Source: Bacillota bacterium (lineage in GTDB: Bacteria; Bacillota; SHA-98; UBA4971). From it: 45,598 nt of DNA. The stretch lies in contig JAAYXB010000016.1 of the NCBI GenBank assembly GCA_012516125.1, positions 1 through 45,598 of the forward strand. The letters are read 5' to 3'. A program made the translations under genes and the position numbers. This document shows, in pieces, positions 26,868 through 35,625 of the stretch. Position 1 is the stretch's first letter. The number at the start of each line of letters is the position of its first letter. Under the pieces are notes generated by a model. The model was not told the DNA's origin and searched no databases. It saw only the letters and a list, made by a program, of their open reading frames with translations.

Positions 26868-28205
26868 TCACCCGAACACGCCTGCCATGGCCTTCTCGAG
26901 AATGGCGACAGCCGCGTCGATGTCCGCCTGGCTTACTACCAGCGGCGGTAAGAAGCGCAACGTGGTGTCGCTTACGGCGTTCACGAGGAGCCCGCCGCCG
27001 AGGCAGGCCGCGGCCACCGCGCGCGCAGGCGCCTCCGGGCCGCGCCCGTCGCACGGCCGCAGTTCCATGCCGATCATGAGGCCCTTGCCCCTCACCTCGG
27101 CCACCTGCGGGAACCTGCCTGCGAGCGCCCCCAGCGCCCCCGCGAAGTATCGGCCCACCTCCGCGGCGCGCTCAACCAGGCCCTCAGCCCTGATTGTCTC
27201 CACGACGGCAAGCGCCGCCGCGCAGGCCAGGGGATTCCCGCCGAACGTGGACGCGTGCGTGCCCGGGGTGAACGCTGAGGCAACCTCGTCCTTCGCGAGG
27301 AGGGCTCCGATGGGGACGCCTCCGCCCAGGGCCTTCGCGAGCGTTATGGCATCGGGCTCGATCCCGTAGTGCTCGAAGGCGAACATCTTCCCTGTCCTCC
27401 CCATACCCGTCTGGACTTCGTCCAGGATGAGCAGGGCCCCGCGCTCGTCGCAGACCTCTCTTGCGCGCTTGAGGTAGGCTTCGTCGGCCACGTGGACCCC
27501 TCCCTCGCCCTGGATCGCCTCGAGGAGGACGGCGACCGTCCGGTCGCTGACAGCCCTGTCGAGGGCAGGTATGTCATTGAACGGCACGTATCTGAATCCC
27601 GGCGGCAGCGGCTCGAAGCCTTTCTGGTATTTGGCCTGCCCGGTCGCGGTGACCGTCGCAAGGGTGCGCCCGTGGAACGAGTTGAGCGCGGTGACGATCT
27701 CGTAGCGCTCTTCCTCGTGCCTGACGGCCCTCGCGTATTTCCGGGCCAGCTTGATCGCGGCCTCGTTGGCCTCCGCGCCGCTATTGCAGAAGAACGCCTT
27801 GCCAAATGGGCTGCCGTCCAGAAGGGCCTTTGCAAGAAGCGCCTGCCCCTCGATGAGGTAGAGGTTGGAGCAATGAAGCAGCATGGCGGCCTGCTTCTGG
27901 ACGGCAGACACCACGGCCGGGTGCGAGTGCCCCAGAGCGCACACTGCGATTCCGCCGAGGAAGTCCAGGTACTCCCTGCCATCTGCGTCCCACAGGCGCG
28001 CGCCGGACCCCCGCACAGGCGCTATCGGCGCCCTCGAGTATGTGTTCATAAGGTACATGCGGGATAGCTCCGCGATTCTGTCGGTCGCAAAGCGTGCCCC
28101 GAACGTAGCTTCAGGCTCCGAGGCTCCGCGGGACATCACCGTCGCTGCCTCTAGCGCCTCCGGAGTCGCGCAGGCCCCGGAGGCCGCGCACGGGAATGCC
28201 ATCAT
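26868..28205 (-). CDS. argD: Acetylornithine aminotransferase
   Basis: PLP enzyme that makes N-acetylornithine from the acetylglutamate semialdehyde. 445 residues from the ATG at 28205, which has AGGAGG 7 nt upstream. Motifs: FCNSGAEANEAAIKLAR, FHGRTLATV, LILDEVQTGMGRTGK, and TLAKALGGG with the PLP lysine. An Ala/Cys-rich extension of about 35 residues precedes the usual start (RIAELSRMYLMNTYSR). A gap of about 180 bp without a gene separates it from argF. Confidence 0.95.
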   Translation of the reverse strand: MMAFPCAASGACATPEALEAATVMSRGASEPEATFGARFATDRIAELSRMYLMNTYSRAPIAPVRGSGARLWDADGREYLDFLGGIAVCALGHSHPAVVSAVQKQAAMLLHCSNLYLIEGQALLAKALLDGSPFGKAFFCNSGAEANEAAIKLARKYARAVRHEEERYEIVTALNSFHGRTLATVTATGQAKYQKGFEPLPPGFRYVPFNDIPALDRAVSDRTVAVLLEAIQGEGGVHVADEAYLKRAREVCDERGALLILDEVQTGMGRTGKMFAFEHYGIEPDAITLAKALGGGVPIGALLAKDEVASAFTPGTHASTFGGNPLACAAALAVVETIRAEGLVERAAEVGRYFAGALGALAGRFPQVAEVRGKGLMIGMELRPCDGRGPEAPARAVAAACLGGGLLVNAVSDTTLRFLPPLVVSQADIDAAVAILEKAMAGVFG

Positions 28206-28289
28206 TCTTCCGCCTCCTGGTTCCGGCACCCCTTCTCATGCCAGCACCGGAACCAGCGGCACCCCCCTCCTTTCCACTGGAGATACCTG

Positions 28290-28310
28290 CCCTATGCCCT
28301 ATGCCCTATG
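28290..28310. repeat. 7-bp tandem repeat (3 units) between argB and argD
   Basis: Three perfect copies of CCCTATG in the argB-argD gap, followed by a partial fourth. They would lie in the operon mRNA upstream of argD. Confidence 0.9.
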
Positions 28311-28354
28311 CCCCACGTAATGCGTCTGGTGGGCCACTTTCCCCGGCGCCCTGG

Positions 28355-29350
28355 TCAGCGTCGCGCTGCCGCGGCCGCCGAAGATGCGCCCGGGCCGCCC
28401 GGAGAAGGAGTCGCCGCCTCAGGCAGCCAACCCTGTCCGCCGATGATCATGGTGCCGATCCCCCTGTTCGTGAACATCTCGAGCAGGAGCGAGTGGGGCT
28501 TTCGGCCATCGATTATGTGGGTCCTGGGCACGCCCCGCTCGAGAGCGGTGATGCACGCGTCCACCTTCGGAATCATGCCCGATGCGATGCGTCCGCTGGC
28601 GATCATCTCTCTTGCCTCGGCGATCGTCACCTGCTGGAGAAGCGATCCTGGATCTTGCGGGTCAGCAAGGATCCCCTCGACGTCGGTGAGGACGACGAGC
28701 TTATACGCCCCGAGCGCGCCGGCGAGGTGCCCGGCCAGGTGGTCAGCGTTTATGTTGAGCGTGGCACCGGTGTCATCGGATGCTACGGGCGATATCACCG
28801 GTATGAACCCCTCGCGGCACACCACGTCGATAATCTCGGTGTTGATCGCCACCACGCTGCCCACATACCCCAGGTCAATCCCCTTCTCCCCGTGCGGCTC
28901 CAGGCCTTTTCGCCGCGCCACGACGAGGTTCGCGTCCTTTCCCGAAAGGCCCAGCGCCTTGCCGCCGCCCCGGTTGATGAGGGTGACGATGTCCTGGTTG
29001 ATCCTGCCGGTGAGAACCATCTCCGCTATCTCCGCGGTCTCGCCGTCCGTCACGCGCAGGCCGTTCACGAAGACAGGCTCCTTGCCGAGGCGCCTCATGA
29101 CGCCGGTGATCTCCTTGCCGCCGCCGTGGACGATGACGGGATTCATGCCGATGTATCTCAAGAGGACGATGTCCAGAGCCACCATCTCCTTGAGCGCGGC
29201 ATCGGTCATAGCGGCGCCGCCGTACTTGATGACCACCGTCTTGCCGAAGAATGTCCTTATGTAAGGCAGGGCCTCAACGATCACCTCCGCCTTCTCCGCG
29301 CTCGAGAGGCCGTTCGTCGCAGGGCCGCTCCCTGTCGTAGAGCAGCTCAT
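28355..29350 (-). CDS. argB: Acetylglutamate kinase
   Basis: Phosphorylates N-acetylglutamate, generally the arginine-inhibited step in the cyclic pathway. 331 residues from the ATG at 29350, with GAGAGGGG 8 nt upstream and 14 bp after the argJ stop. Motifs: VVIKYGGAAM, IVHGGGKEI, INADHLAGHLA, and VLTDVEGIL. The N-terminal helix (AEVIVEALPYIRTFFGK) is the type found in hexameric, arginine-sensitive enzymes, which suggests feedback control. The C-terminus carries an extra tail of about 25 Ala/Pro/Gly residues. Confidence 0.96.
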   Translation of the reverse strand: MSCSTTGSGPATNGLSSAEKAEVIVEALPYIRTFFGKTVVIKYGGAAMTDAALKEMVALDIVLLRYIGMNPVIVHGGGKEITGVMRRLGKEPVFVNGLRVTDGETAEIAEMVLTGRINQDIVTLINRGGGKALGLSGKDANLVVARRKGLEPHGEKGIDLGYVGSVVAINTEIIDVVCREGFIPVISPVASDDTGATLNINADHLAGHLAGALGAYKLVVLTDVEGILADPQDPGSLLQQVTIAEAREMIASGRIASGMIPKVDACITALERGVPRTHIIDGRKPHSLLLEMFTNRGIGTMIIGGQGWLPEAATPSPGGPGASSAAAAARR

Positions 29351-29364
29351 AGGTCTCACCCCTC

Positions 29365-30603
29365 TCAGGTCCTGTAGCTTGCGTTGATGCGCACATACTC
29401 GTAGGTCAGGTCGCACGTGTAGGCGCACGCGCTTTCAAAGCCCGCATGCAGGTCCACGGCAATGAGCACCTCCCTGGAGGCCAGGGCACCCCTCGCGCGG
29501 GCCTCGTCGAACTCCACCGCCGCGCCGGCCCGGGCCACGGGGACGTCGCCGATGAAGACGTCTGCAAGGCTCGCATCGAACTCCACTCCCGCGCGTCCCG
29601 CGGCCGCGAGCACCCGGCCCCAGTTGGGGTCGGCGCCGAACACTGCGGTCTTCACCAGGTTGGAGGAAGCGATGGTCCTCGCGATTTGCCGCGCGTCCTT
29701 CTCCGTTCTCGCACCGTGGACCTCTACCCTGATGACCCGGGTCGCGCCCTCGCCGTCCTCCACTATCATGCGGGCCAGCCTGCCCGTGACGTAGTCCAGC
29801 CCTTCTGCGAACGCATCGAAGCCTGGGCCTTCTGATGTGATGGTGGGGTTGCCCGCGAGCCCGCTTGCGAGCGCCACGGCCATGTCGTTCGTGCTCGTGT
29901 CGCCGTCAACGGTGATCATGTTGAAGGATCTTTCCACCGACCGCACGAGGGCCCGTCGCAGCATGCCGGGGGTTATGGCGGCGTCGGTGGTCACGAACGC
30001 GAGCATGGTGGCCATGTTGGGATGGATCATCCCCGACCCCTTGGCTATGCCGCCGATGCGCACCGGGCGCCCGCCTATCTCCCCCTCCACCGCGACCTCC
30101 TTCACAGTGCGATCCGTGGTGAGGATGGCTTCGGCAGCCGCCCTCGAGCCGCCGGAGTCAAGCCCCGCCGCAGCCAGACGGATTCCCGCGCACACCTTCT
30201 CGATGGGCATCGGCACCCCGATGACACCTGTCGAGGCCACCACCACCTCGCCCGGGGGGATGCCCAGAGCCTCGCCGGTCACGCTCGCCATTGCCCGCGC
30301 GTCCTCAAGGCCTTTCGGGCCGGTGCACGCGTTGGCGTTCCCGCTCGCCACCACCACGGCCCGGCACCTTCCGGACCGGAGATGTTCCATGCTGACCAGC
30401 ACCGGCGCAGCCTTCACCTGGTTAGTAGTGAATACGGCCGCGGACGTCGCCGGCACATCCGAGACAATGAGGGCAAGGTCGGGGCGGGCCCGCTTTATCC
30501 CGCAATGCAGGCCGGCGGCGCGAAATCCCACGGGGGCAGTGATCCCGCCGGGAATCTCCTGCCAGGCCGCGTCAGTCGTACGTGCTGGTTCGATAGCGAT
30601 CAT
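29365..30603 (-). CDS. argJ: Bifunctional ornithine acetyltransferase / N-acetylglutamate synthase
   Basis: Recycles the acetyl group from acetylornithine to glutamate, and may also acetylate glutamate from acetyl-CoA. 412 residues. The self-cleavage site is the Ala-Thr bond in PNMATMLAF (residues 198-199), which yields alpha and beta chains. The oxyanion-hole region ASTGVIG lies near 123-129. The ATG at 30603 has AAAGGAG 8 nt upstream. No argA or separate argE is in the window, so the cyclic pathway operates here. Confidence 0.97.
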   Translation of the reverse strand: MIAIEPARTTDAAWQEIPGGITAPVGFRAAGLHCGIKRARPDLALIVSDVPATSAAVFTTNQVKAAPVLVSMEHLRSGRCRAVVVASGNANACTGPKGLEDARAMASVTGEALGIPPGEVVVASTGVIGVPMPIEKVCAGIRLAAAGLDSGGSRAAAEAILTTDRTVKEVAVEGEIGGRPVRIGGIAKGSGMIHPNMATMLAFVTTDAAITPGMLRRALVRSVERSFNMITVDGDTSTNDMAVALASGLAGNPTITSEGPGFDAFAEGLDYVTGRLARMIVEDGEGATRVIRVEVHGARTEKDARQIARTIASSNLVKTAVFGADPNWGRVLAAAGRAGVEFDASLADVFIGDVPVARAGAAVEFDEARARGALASREVLIAVDLHAGFESACAYTCDLTYEYVRINASYRT

Positions 30604-30631
30604 GCTGCATTCTCCTTTCGACCGGGCCGAC

Positions 30632-31870
30632 TCACGGCCACACAGGAGGAGTCTCGAGGCCTATCGACTCCTCCAGCCCGAAGAGGATGTTCATGTTCTG
30701 GATGGCCTGCCCGGCTGCGCCTTTCACGAGGTTGTCGAGGGCGGAGATCACGACCACCCGCCCGGTCCTTGTGTCGGCTCTCACCGCGATGTCGCAGAAG
30801 TTCGACCCACGCACCGCCTTTGTCTGAGGGAGGTCATTCCGAAGCACTCTCACGAACCTCTCCCCCGCATAGAACTCCTCGTACAGGGCAGTCAGGGCGC
30901 GAGTGTCCGGGATCGCGTTAGCGCTCATGTTTGGGTTTGGGCCGGGCCGCTCCGTCTCGGCTCCGTTTGCGCCTCTTAAGGCCGCCCTGATCGGTCTTGT
31001 GCCCTCAGCGCCGGCCTCGTGTGCGCTGTTGCCTTCAGCCCCATCTCCGCAGGCCTGCGGCAGGGCTTTCAGCGAAGCGTACGCCGTGACCAGGATCCCG
31101 CGGCTCATCGGGACGAGGTGTGGCGTGAAGCTGACGGCAACATCCGCCCCGCCCCCGGAGCCCGGCCCTCCCGCGCCACCGTCCCCGCTGCGGCGGACCA
31201 CCCGCTGCAACTCCTGTTCTATCTCAGGTGTGTGGCGGTGGCGCAGGACCCCGTAAGGGCGAAGGTTCTCCTCGCACTCGGGAAAGTGGTAGCCTGGCGA
31301 AGGCGTTCTCCCGGCGCCTGACACCCCGGACTTCGCGTCTATGACGACGCTTCGCAGGTCAACGAGGCCGCGGGCCGCGAGCGGGGCCAGCGCAAGCAGC
31401 GCCGCAGTGGGATAGCAGCCCGGGTTGGCTACGATACGGGTATGCCTTATCTCGTCGCGGCACAGCTCAGGAAGGCCGTACGCGGCCTCCGCAATGAGGT
31501 TCGGGGCCTCGTGGGCCATGCCATACCACTCCTGGTACAGCGCCGGGCTTTTCAGTCTGAAATCCGGACCGAGGTCGATGACCTTCGTGGAAGGAGATGC
31601 CGCCAGGATCTCCCTTACGAGCGACATAGATGCGCCCGCCGGCGCTGCGATGAACACCACATCGCACTTGCGCGCGAGGTCGTCTGCCTGGACGTCAGAG
31701 ATGCGCGGGAGGTCATACCCGCGAAGGCCCGGGTACACCTCGAAAGCCGTCTTCCCCGCGCTCCCGCGCGAGGCAAGGACCACGACAGCCGCCTCCCTGT
31801 GCCCGAGGAGAAGCCGCACAAGCTCTCCACCGGCGTACCCGGACGCTCCCGCTACTCCTACTCGAATCAC
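30632..31870 (-). CDS. argC: N-acetyl-gamma-glutamyl-phosphate reductase
   Basis: NADPH-dependent reduction of acetylglutamyl phosphate. 412 residues against a usual 345 or so. The Rossmann motif GASGYAGGELVRLL (8-21) and the catalytic Cys in NPGCYPTA (C152) are intact, as are SFTPHLVPMSRG and the C-terminal NLVKGAAGQAIQN. The extra length comes from a Gly-rich insert before SFTPH and one of roughly 45 residues after it, rich in Gly, Ala, Glu and Pro. The GTG at 31870 has GGAGGT 7 nt upstream. First gene of the arg operon. Confidence 0.96.
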   Translation of the reverse strand: MIRVGVAGASGYAGGELVRLLLGHREAAVVVLASRGSAGKTAFEVYPGLRGYDLPRISDVQADDLARKCDVVFIAAPAGASMSLVREILAASPSTKVIDLGPDFRLKSPALYQEWYGMAHEAPNLIAEAAYGLPELCRDEIRHTRIVANPGCYPTAALLALAPLAARGLVDLRSVVIDAKSGVSGAGRTPSPGYHFPECEENLRPYGVLRHRHTPEIEQELQRVVRRSGDGGAGGPGSGGGADVAVSFTPHLVPMSRGILVTAYASLKALPQACGDGAEGNSAHEAGAEGTRPIRAALRGANGAETERPGPNPNMSANAIPDTRALTALYEEFYAGERFVRVLRNDLPQTKAVRGSNFCDIAVRADTRTGRVVVISALDNLVKGAAGQAIQNMNILFGLEESIGLETPPVWP

Positions 31871-31937
31871 TGCCCCGACCTCCAGGGTCCCTGCCCGTGG
31901 TTTCCTCGCCAGCCAGGTTTGGGCAGGGGTTGTGGTA

Positions 31938-31967
31938 ATTATACATCATTGATGCATATCCATGCAA
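31938..31967 (-). promoter_or_regulatory. arg operon promoter with ARG-box-like palindrome
   Basis: A perfect TATAAT (31938-31943) has TTGCAT 18 nt upstream as a weak -35. Across the -35 and spacer lies TGCAT-GGAT-ATGCA (31953-31966). The ArgR/AhrC box has the form TGAAT-4-ATTCA, so each half differs at one base. ArgR control of argC is well known in Firmicutes; the assignment here is by pattern and position. Confidence 0.6.
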
Positions 31968-31977
31968 TAGCGCCGGC

Positions 31978-32014
31978 AAAAAATCCACGGCCATTCTCAC
32001 GGGAACGGCCGTGG
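31978..32014 (-). terminator. Rho-independent terminator after ald
   Basis: CCACGGCC and GGCCGTGG form a perfect 8-bp stem with a 14-nt loop on the minus strand, followed by ATTTTTT. It separates alanine dehydrogenase from the arg operon promoter. Confidence 0.85.
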
Positions 32015-32330
32015 ACAAGATTGTGCCTGGATTCACAAGCTCCGGGACGATCAAATGGCCGGATGCGCGCACTCATCCACTGGCAGACCGTTTCCGGGGG
32101 AAACCGGGAAGCCCCCTAGAGCGGCCTGCATCGCGCCCGGTCGGCCCGGTGTGCCGGTTGTTGGTGCCGGTTGTCGCCCTCTGTTTTCCGCCTTCCGGCT
32201 CGCTTCCCGCCACCCATCTCGGGTCTACCGGTAAGCCCCTTTTGCGCTCGCGTTGCGCGTTGCAGGCGCCACAAAGCCGCGCTCCGAAGCGGCGCCTGCC
32301 GTCACCCGACGTGGCTGGAAAGCGTTTACC
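32015..32330. other. ald 3' untranslated region, no gene seen
   Basis: 316 nt between the ald stop and its terminator. It holds an inverted repeat GCAGGCGCC/GGCGCCTGC (32262-32270 and 32291-32299) without a T tract. No credible coding sequence is visible on either strand. Confidence 0.55.
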
Positions 32331-33446
32331 TCAGCCGAGCACCTCTTCGGGGCAATGATATTCGATCCCAAACGCATCGGCCACGCCCTTGCACGTGAGC
32401 TTGCCCTTGTATGCGTTCAAGCCGAGCCTGAGGGCCGGGTCACGCCTCATGGCTTCCTCGGCGCCGAGGTCCGCGATCTTGATCGCATACGGGAGCGTCA
32501 CGTTTGTCAGGGCGAATGTGGACGTCCTCGGGAAGGCGCCGGGCATATTCGCGACCGCGTAGTGCAACACTCCGTCCACGAAGTAGGTGGGATTCGCGTG
32601 CGTGGTCGGATGGATGGTCTCGATGCATCCTCCCTGGTCAACCGCGACGTCCACAATGACCGCGCCCTTCTTCATAAGCTTGATCATGTCTCGGGTGACC
32701 AGCTTCGGCGCCTTCGCGCCGGGTATCAGGACGGCCCCAATTACGAGGTCAGCGTCTGCAAGAGCCGCCTCTATGGAGTGCCTGTTGGAGTAAAGGATCT
32801 TCACGTTCTTCGGCAGTATGTGGGACAGGTACCGCATGCGGTTGATAGAGACCTCGAACACCGTGACCTGCGCGCCGAGGCCAGCGGCCATCAGGGCCGC
32901 GTTCGTGCCGACTGTGCCGCCGCCGATCACGACCACATGGGCCGGTTCAACCCCCGGGATGCCGCCCATCAGCACGCCGCGCCCGCCATGCGGCCCCGCG
33001 AGGTAGTTCGCGCCCACGATGGCGGCCATCGCGCCCGCTACCTCGCTCATAGGCGAGAGAAGGGGCAGACTGCCGTCGGGAAGCTGAACGGTCTCGTAGG
33101 CGATCGCCACTATGCCGGAGTCAAGCACCGCCCTGGTCAGAGTTTCATCAGACGCGAGATGGAAATACGTGAACATCACCTGGCCGTGCCGCATAAGCGT
33201 GTACTCAGGCGGAAGGGGCTCTTTGATCTTCATGATCATGTCAGCCTGAGCCCACAGGTCGGCCACGTTCTCGATCATGCGCGCGCCCGCACGAGCATAG
33301 TCCTCGTCGGGTATACCGCTTCCCATCCCAGCCCCCTTTTCCACGAGCACCGTGTGGCCCCTGTCGCAAAGCGCCATCACGCCCGACGGCACGATGGCCA
33401 CGCGGTTTTCGTTGTCCTTGATCTCCTTTGGGACCCCGACTATCAA
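32331..33446 (-). CDS. ald: Alanine dehydrogenase
   Basis: Reversible NAD-dependent deamination of L-alanine to pyruvate; in spore formers it supports sporulation and germination on alanine. 371 residues from a TTG at 33446, with GGAGGT 7 nt upstream. That start gives [16 protein letters not shown], the typical family N-terminus, whereas the ATG at 33461 adds five residues and lacks a site. Conserved features: KIKEPLP with the substrate Lys, TYFHLA with the catalytic His, and VVIGGGTVG for NAD. Single gene, with its own terminator. Confidence 0.96.
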   Translation of the reverse strand: MIVGVPKEIKDNENRVAIVPSGVMALCDRGHTVLVEKGAGMGSGIPDEDYARAGARMIENVADLWAQADMIMKIKEPLPPEYTLMRHGQVMFTYFHLASDETLTRAVLDSGIVAIAYETVQLPDGSLPLLSPMSEVAGAMAAIVGANYLAGPHGGRGVLMGGIPGVEPAHVVVIGGGTVGTNAALMAAGLGAQVTVFEVSINRMRYLSHILPKNVKILYSNRHSIEAALADADLVIGAVLIPGAKAPKLVTRDMIKLMKKGAVIVDVAVDQGGCIETIHPTTHANPTYFVDGVLHYAVANMPGAFPRTSTFALTNVTLPYAIKIADLGAEEAMRRDPALRLGLNAYKGKLTCKGVADAFGIEYHCPEEVLG

Positions 33447-33561
33447 CTCAACCACCTCCATGATAACGTCACGAAAACCCGGGATCCGCCCGCTTGTTGT
33501 ATGATTCTACTTCGGATATCATAATCCTTCCAGCTCAGAGCGAAACCCTGCCGTGGAGCAG

Positions 33562-33615
33562 CCCGAAAACAACGCCAACAGGCTGCGCCCCGCAGCAAGC
33601 GCGACGCAGCCTGTT
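33562..33615 (-). terminator. Rho-independent terminator after small barrel gene
   Basis: AACAGGCTGCG and CGCAGCCTGTT form a perfect 11-bp stem with a 17-nt loop on the minus strand, followed by GGCGTTGTTTTC. Confidence 0.8.
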
Positions 33616-33680
33616 AATCGCTGATCCACCCGGGTCCACTCGCCGCAGCCGGGGCCTCACCCTGGCCGAGAAGCGTGACC

Positions 33681-34202
33681 CTAGAAGTTCATCCCGACCA
33701 GCAAGCGGAAAGCCGTGCCGTCAGCACCCTCCTGGCTGCTGTAGAGCGCCTCGCCCGCGAGCCAGAACGGCGACATAACGTTGGCCTTGAGGCCACCGAG
33801 CACTTCAAACCACGAGTTGGCCCCCCTCTTGAACGCCACTCCGCCCCTTGCGTACACATCGATCTGCGGGCTGACCGGCTGCTGGCCGTACACGCCGATC
33901 TTGAAGGTGTTGGCGTTGTCTCCCTCGACCAACTTCACTCCGCCGAACGCCCCCACCGAGGTGGAGCCGAAGCTCTGGAGAGCGAGTTTGCCGTAGAGCT
34001 CGGTCTCGCTCTCACCCTTGTGGCCGATGTAGTCAAACCCGAACGCCATCTTGTCAGACAGGCTCAACTCACCTGCGAGCGTCAAGACCGAAGAGTCCCC
34101 CTTGAAATAGCACCCCACTCCGATCTTGTTCTCCGCGGACGCGACCCCCGCCACGGCCATCACCATGACCATGGCGACCGCCAGGCAAATTGCCTTCCTC
34201 AT
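33681..34202 (-). CDS. Small outer-membrane beta-barrel-like protein
   Basis: 173 residues. A signal peptide (RKAICLAVAMVMVMAVAGVASA) precedes about eight predicted amphipathic strands separated by Gly-rich turns, and the chain ends RLLVGMNF with the C-terminal Phe of outer-membrane barrels. The size fits an eight-stranded OmpW/OmpA/Opa-like barrel. I cannot assign a family or ligand. The ATG at 34202 has AAGGAGGG 6 nt upstream. It is a single gene bracketed by terminators at 34275-34303 and 33562-33615. It shares the C-terminal signature with the larger barrel at 19091-20566. Confidence 0.72.
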   Translation of the reverse strand: MRKAICLAVAMVMVMAVAGVASAENKIGVGCYFKGDSSVLTLAGELSLSDKMAFGFDYIGHKGESETELYGKLALQSFGSTSVGAFGGVKLVEGDNANTFKIGVYGQQPVSPQIDVYARGGVAFKRGANSWFEVLGGLKANVMSPFWLAGEALYSSQEGADGTAFRLLVGMNF

Positions 34203-34274
34203 TGATATCCCTCCTTATTCGAGTTGGGTCCAAAATCTGATTCGACGAGCAGAACGAAACTCCTCCCCTGCCCG

Positions 34275-34303
34275 GGAAAACATTCTCAGGAATCAGCTGA
34301 GAA
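34275..34303 (-). terminator. Rho-independent terminator overlapping the GH18 stop codon
   Basis: TTCTCAG and CTGAGAA form a perfect 7-bp stem with a 7-nt loop on the minus strand, followed by TGTTTTCCC. The stem includes part of the stop codon of the GH18 gene. Confidence 0.7.
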
Positions 34304-35258
34304 ATTCCCTCTGAACCACCTCCCACATCCCCGGGTCTTCCGAGCCAAGCCGCCAGAAGGCTATTCCGTCGATGCCACGCTCCCTGACGAGCCTGAGCTT
34401 GAGCCCGAGGCTCTCGACGTCCTCATAGTATATGACGTGTTCTGTGTCGCCGTCATAGTATCGGATGACGGGGCACGCCGCCCGCTCGTCCCACGACGGC
34501 AGAAGGCCAGGTCGGGCAAGCAGCTCTTTTGCCTTCTTCGCGTCGAACCCGCGGCCCTGCGATGGCACCCCCTTTTCGATGGTCCAGTGACGCCCGTAAA
34601 ACGGGAGACCCATCACGATCTTCTCCCTCGGGACCCACGTGAGCGCGTAGTCAAGCACCTTCCCAAGCCACCACAGCGGCGCCACCGGCCCCGGAAGGCC
34701 TCCCGCCGGAGAGTAGTCGTACCCCATAATGACCAGATGGTCTACGATGGGCGCAAGGCCTGGGTAGTCGTACGCCTGGGCCCATCCTGTGTCGTCCGGG
34801 CCTGGAGGCGCGGTTTGCGCTACCGCGTCCACCGAAAGGTGCTTGCCGTGGGGCTTGAGGAGGCGCGCGATCTCGGCGATGAGCAGGGTGTACCTATCCC
34901 GGTCCCCCTTCAGGAAGGCGCCCTCGAAGTCCATGTTGATCCCGTCGAAGCCGCGCTCCAGGACGAGCGAGGCGATGTTCTCGGCCGCGCGCCGCCTCGT
35001 ATTCTCGGTGAGGAGTATCTCGTGCGCGACCTCAGGGCTGAACTTCTCGTTCACGATGAGAGGCACGACGACGGTTCCCGACGCCCTCGCGAAGCTGATG
35101 GTATCCGCTGCTGCCCTCTCCTCGCTCTTGATGTTCCCGTCCGCGTCCATTGAGTACCAGCACGGACTGATGTGGGTTATCACATCCGCGTGCTCCCTGT
35201 ATGACCGGATGCTGTCATCAGCGTACGGCACCTGCCAGCCCAAGACCATCTTACCCAC
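34293..35258 (-). CDS. GH18 family glycosidase, spore peptidoglycan hydrolase type
   Basis: 321-residue single-domain GH18 barrel without signal peptide, LysM or membrane segment. The catalytic motif DGINMDFEG (105-113) keeps the general-acid Glu at 112. The closest relatives by pattern are the YaaH/YdhD/CotE-like cortical fragment or spore-coat N-acetylglucosaminidases of Bacilli, here without LysM repeats. The GTG at 35258 has GGGAGGT 11 nt upstream. A chitinase-like role cannot be excluded. With the CwlD-GerM gene at 42346-43692 it points to spore biology. The leader contains a CGTCCGC/GCGGACG inverted repeat near 35295-35330. Confidence 0.85.
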   Translation of the reverse strand: MGKMVLGWQVPYADDSIRSYREHADVITHISPCWYSMDADGNIKSEERAAADTISFARASGTVVVPLIVNEKFSPEVAHEILLTENTRRRAAENIASLVLERGFDGINMDFEGAFLKGDRDRYTLLIAEIARLLKPHGKHLSVDAVAQTAPPGPDDTGWAQAYDYPGLAPIVDHLVIMGYDYSPAGGLPGPVAPLWWLGKVLDYALTWVPREKIVMGLPFYGRHWTIEKGVPSQGRGFDAKKAKELLARPGLLPSWDERAACPVIRYYDGDTEHVIYYEDVESLGLKLRLVRERGIDGIAFWRLGSEDPGMWEVVQREFLS

Positions 35259-35409
35259 GGGAAATGCCTACCTCCCTTGTGCAACATGGCCCGCCGTCCG
35301 CCCCCCATACAGCAAAACGAGCGGACGCGACGGACGTTCCTATACTTCGAGAGATACCTGCGGAAACCTCCTTATGTGTCGAACCGTATCCATAGGACCG
35401 CTGAACAGC

Positions 35410-35438
35410 CCGAGCAAGGGTGCGGGGGTTTTTTGACT
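35410..35438 (+). terminator. Possible plus-strand terminator without a known gene
   Basis: CCC and CGC arms around CGAGCAAGGGTG pair loosely and are followed by GGGTTTTTT on the plus strand. The stem is weak. It could end a short unannotated transcript, or simply insulate the divergent GH18 and codY regions. Confidence 0.3.
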
Positions 35439-35590
35439 CTAATTACGAGGTCATTAGTTTTTTCTCGTTTTCCGAGGTCTTGGGTTGCCGGTGATTGCAC
35501 GAGGGGTGTCAGAATCCGGCCACTCGCCCAACGGGCCGGCTTCGAGTCATGTCACAAGCCAACACCAACCGCGACATTCTTGTGTATTGG

Positions 35591-35619
35591 TTGACAATTG
35601 ACTACTCATGTCGTACAAT
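35591..35619 (+). promoter_or_regulatory. Sigma-A-type promoter upstream of codY
   Basis: TTGACA (35591-35596) and TACAAT (35614-35619) are 17 nt apart on the plus strand. Transcription would start near 35626, leaving a leader of about 450 nt before the codY start. Confidence 0.75.
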
Positions 35620-35625
35620 GTGTGC

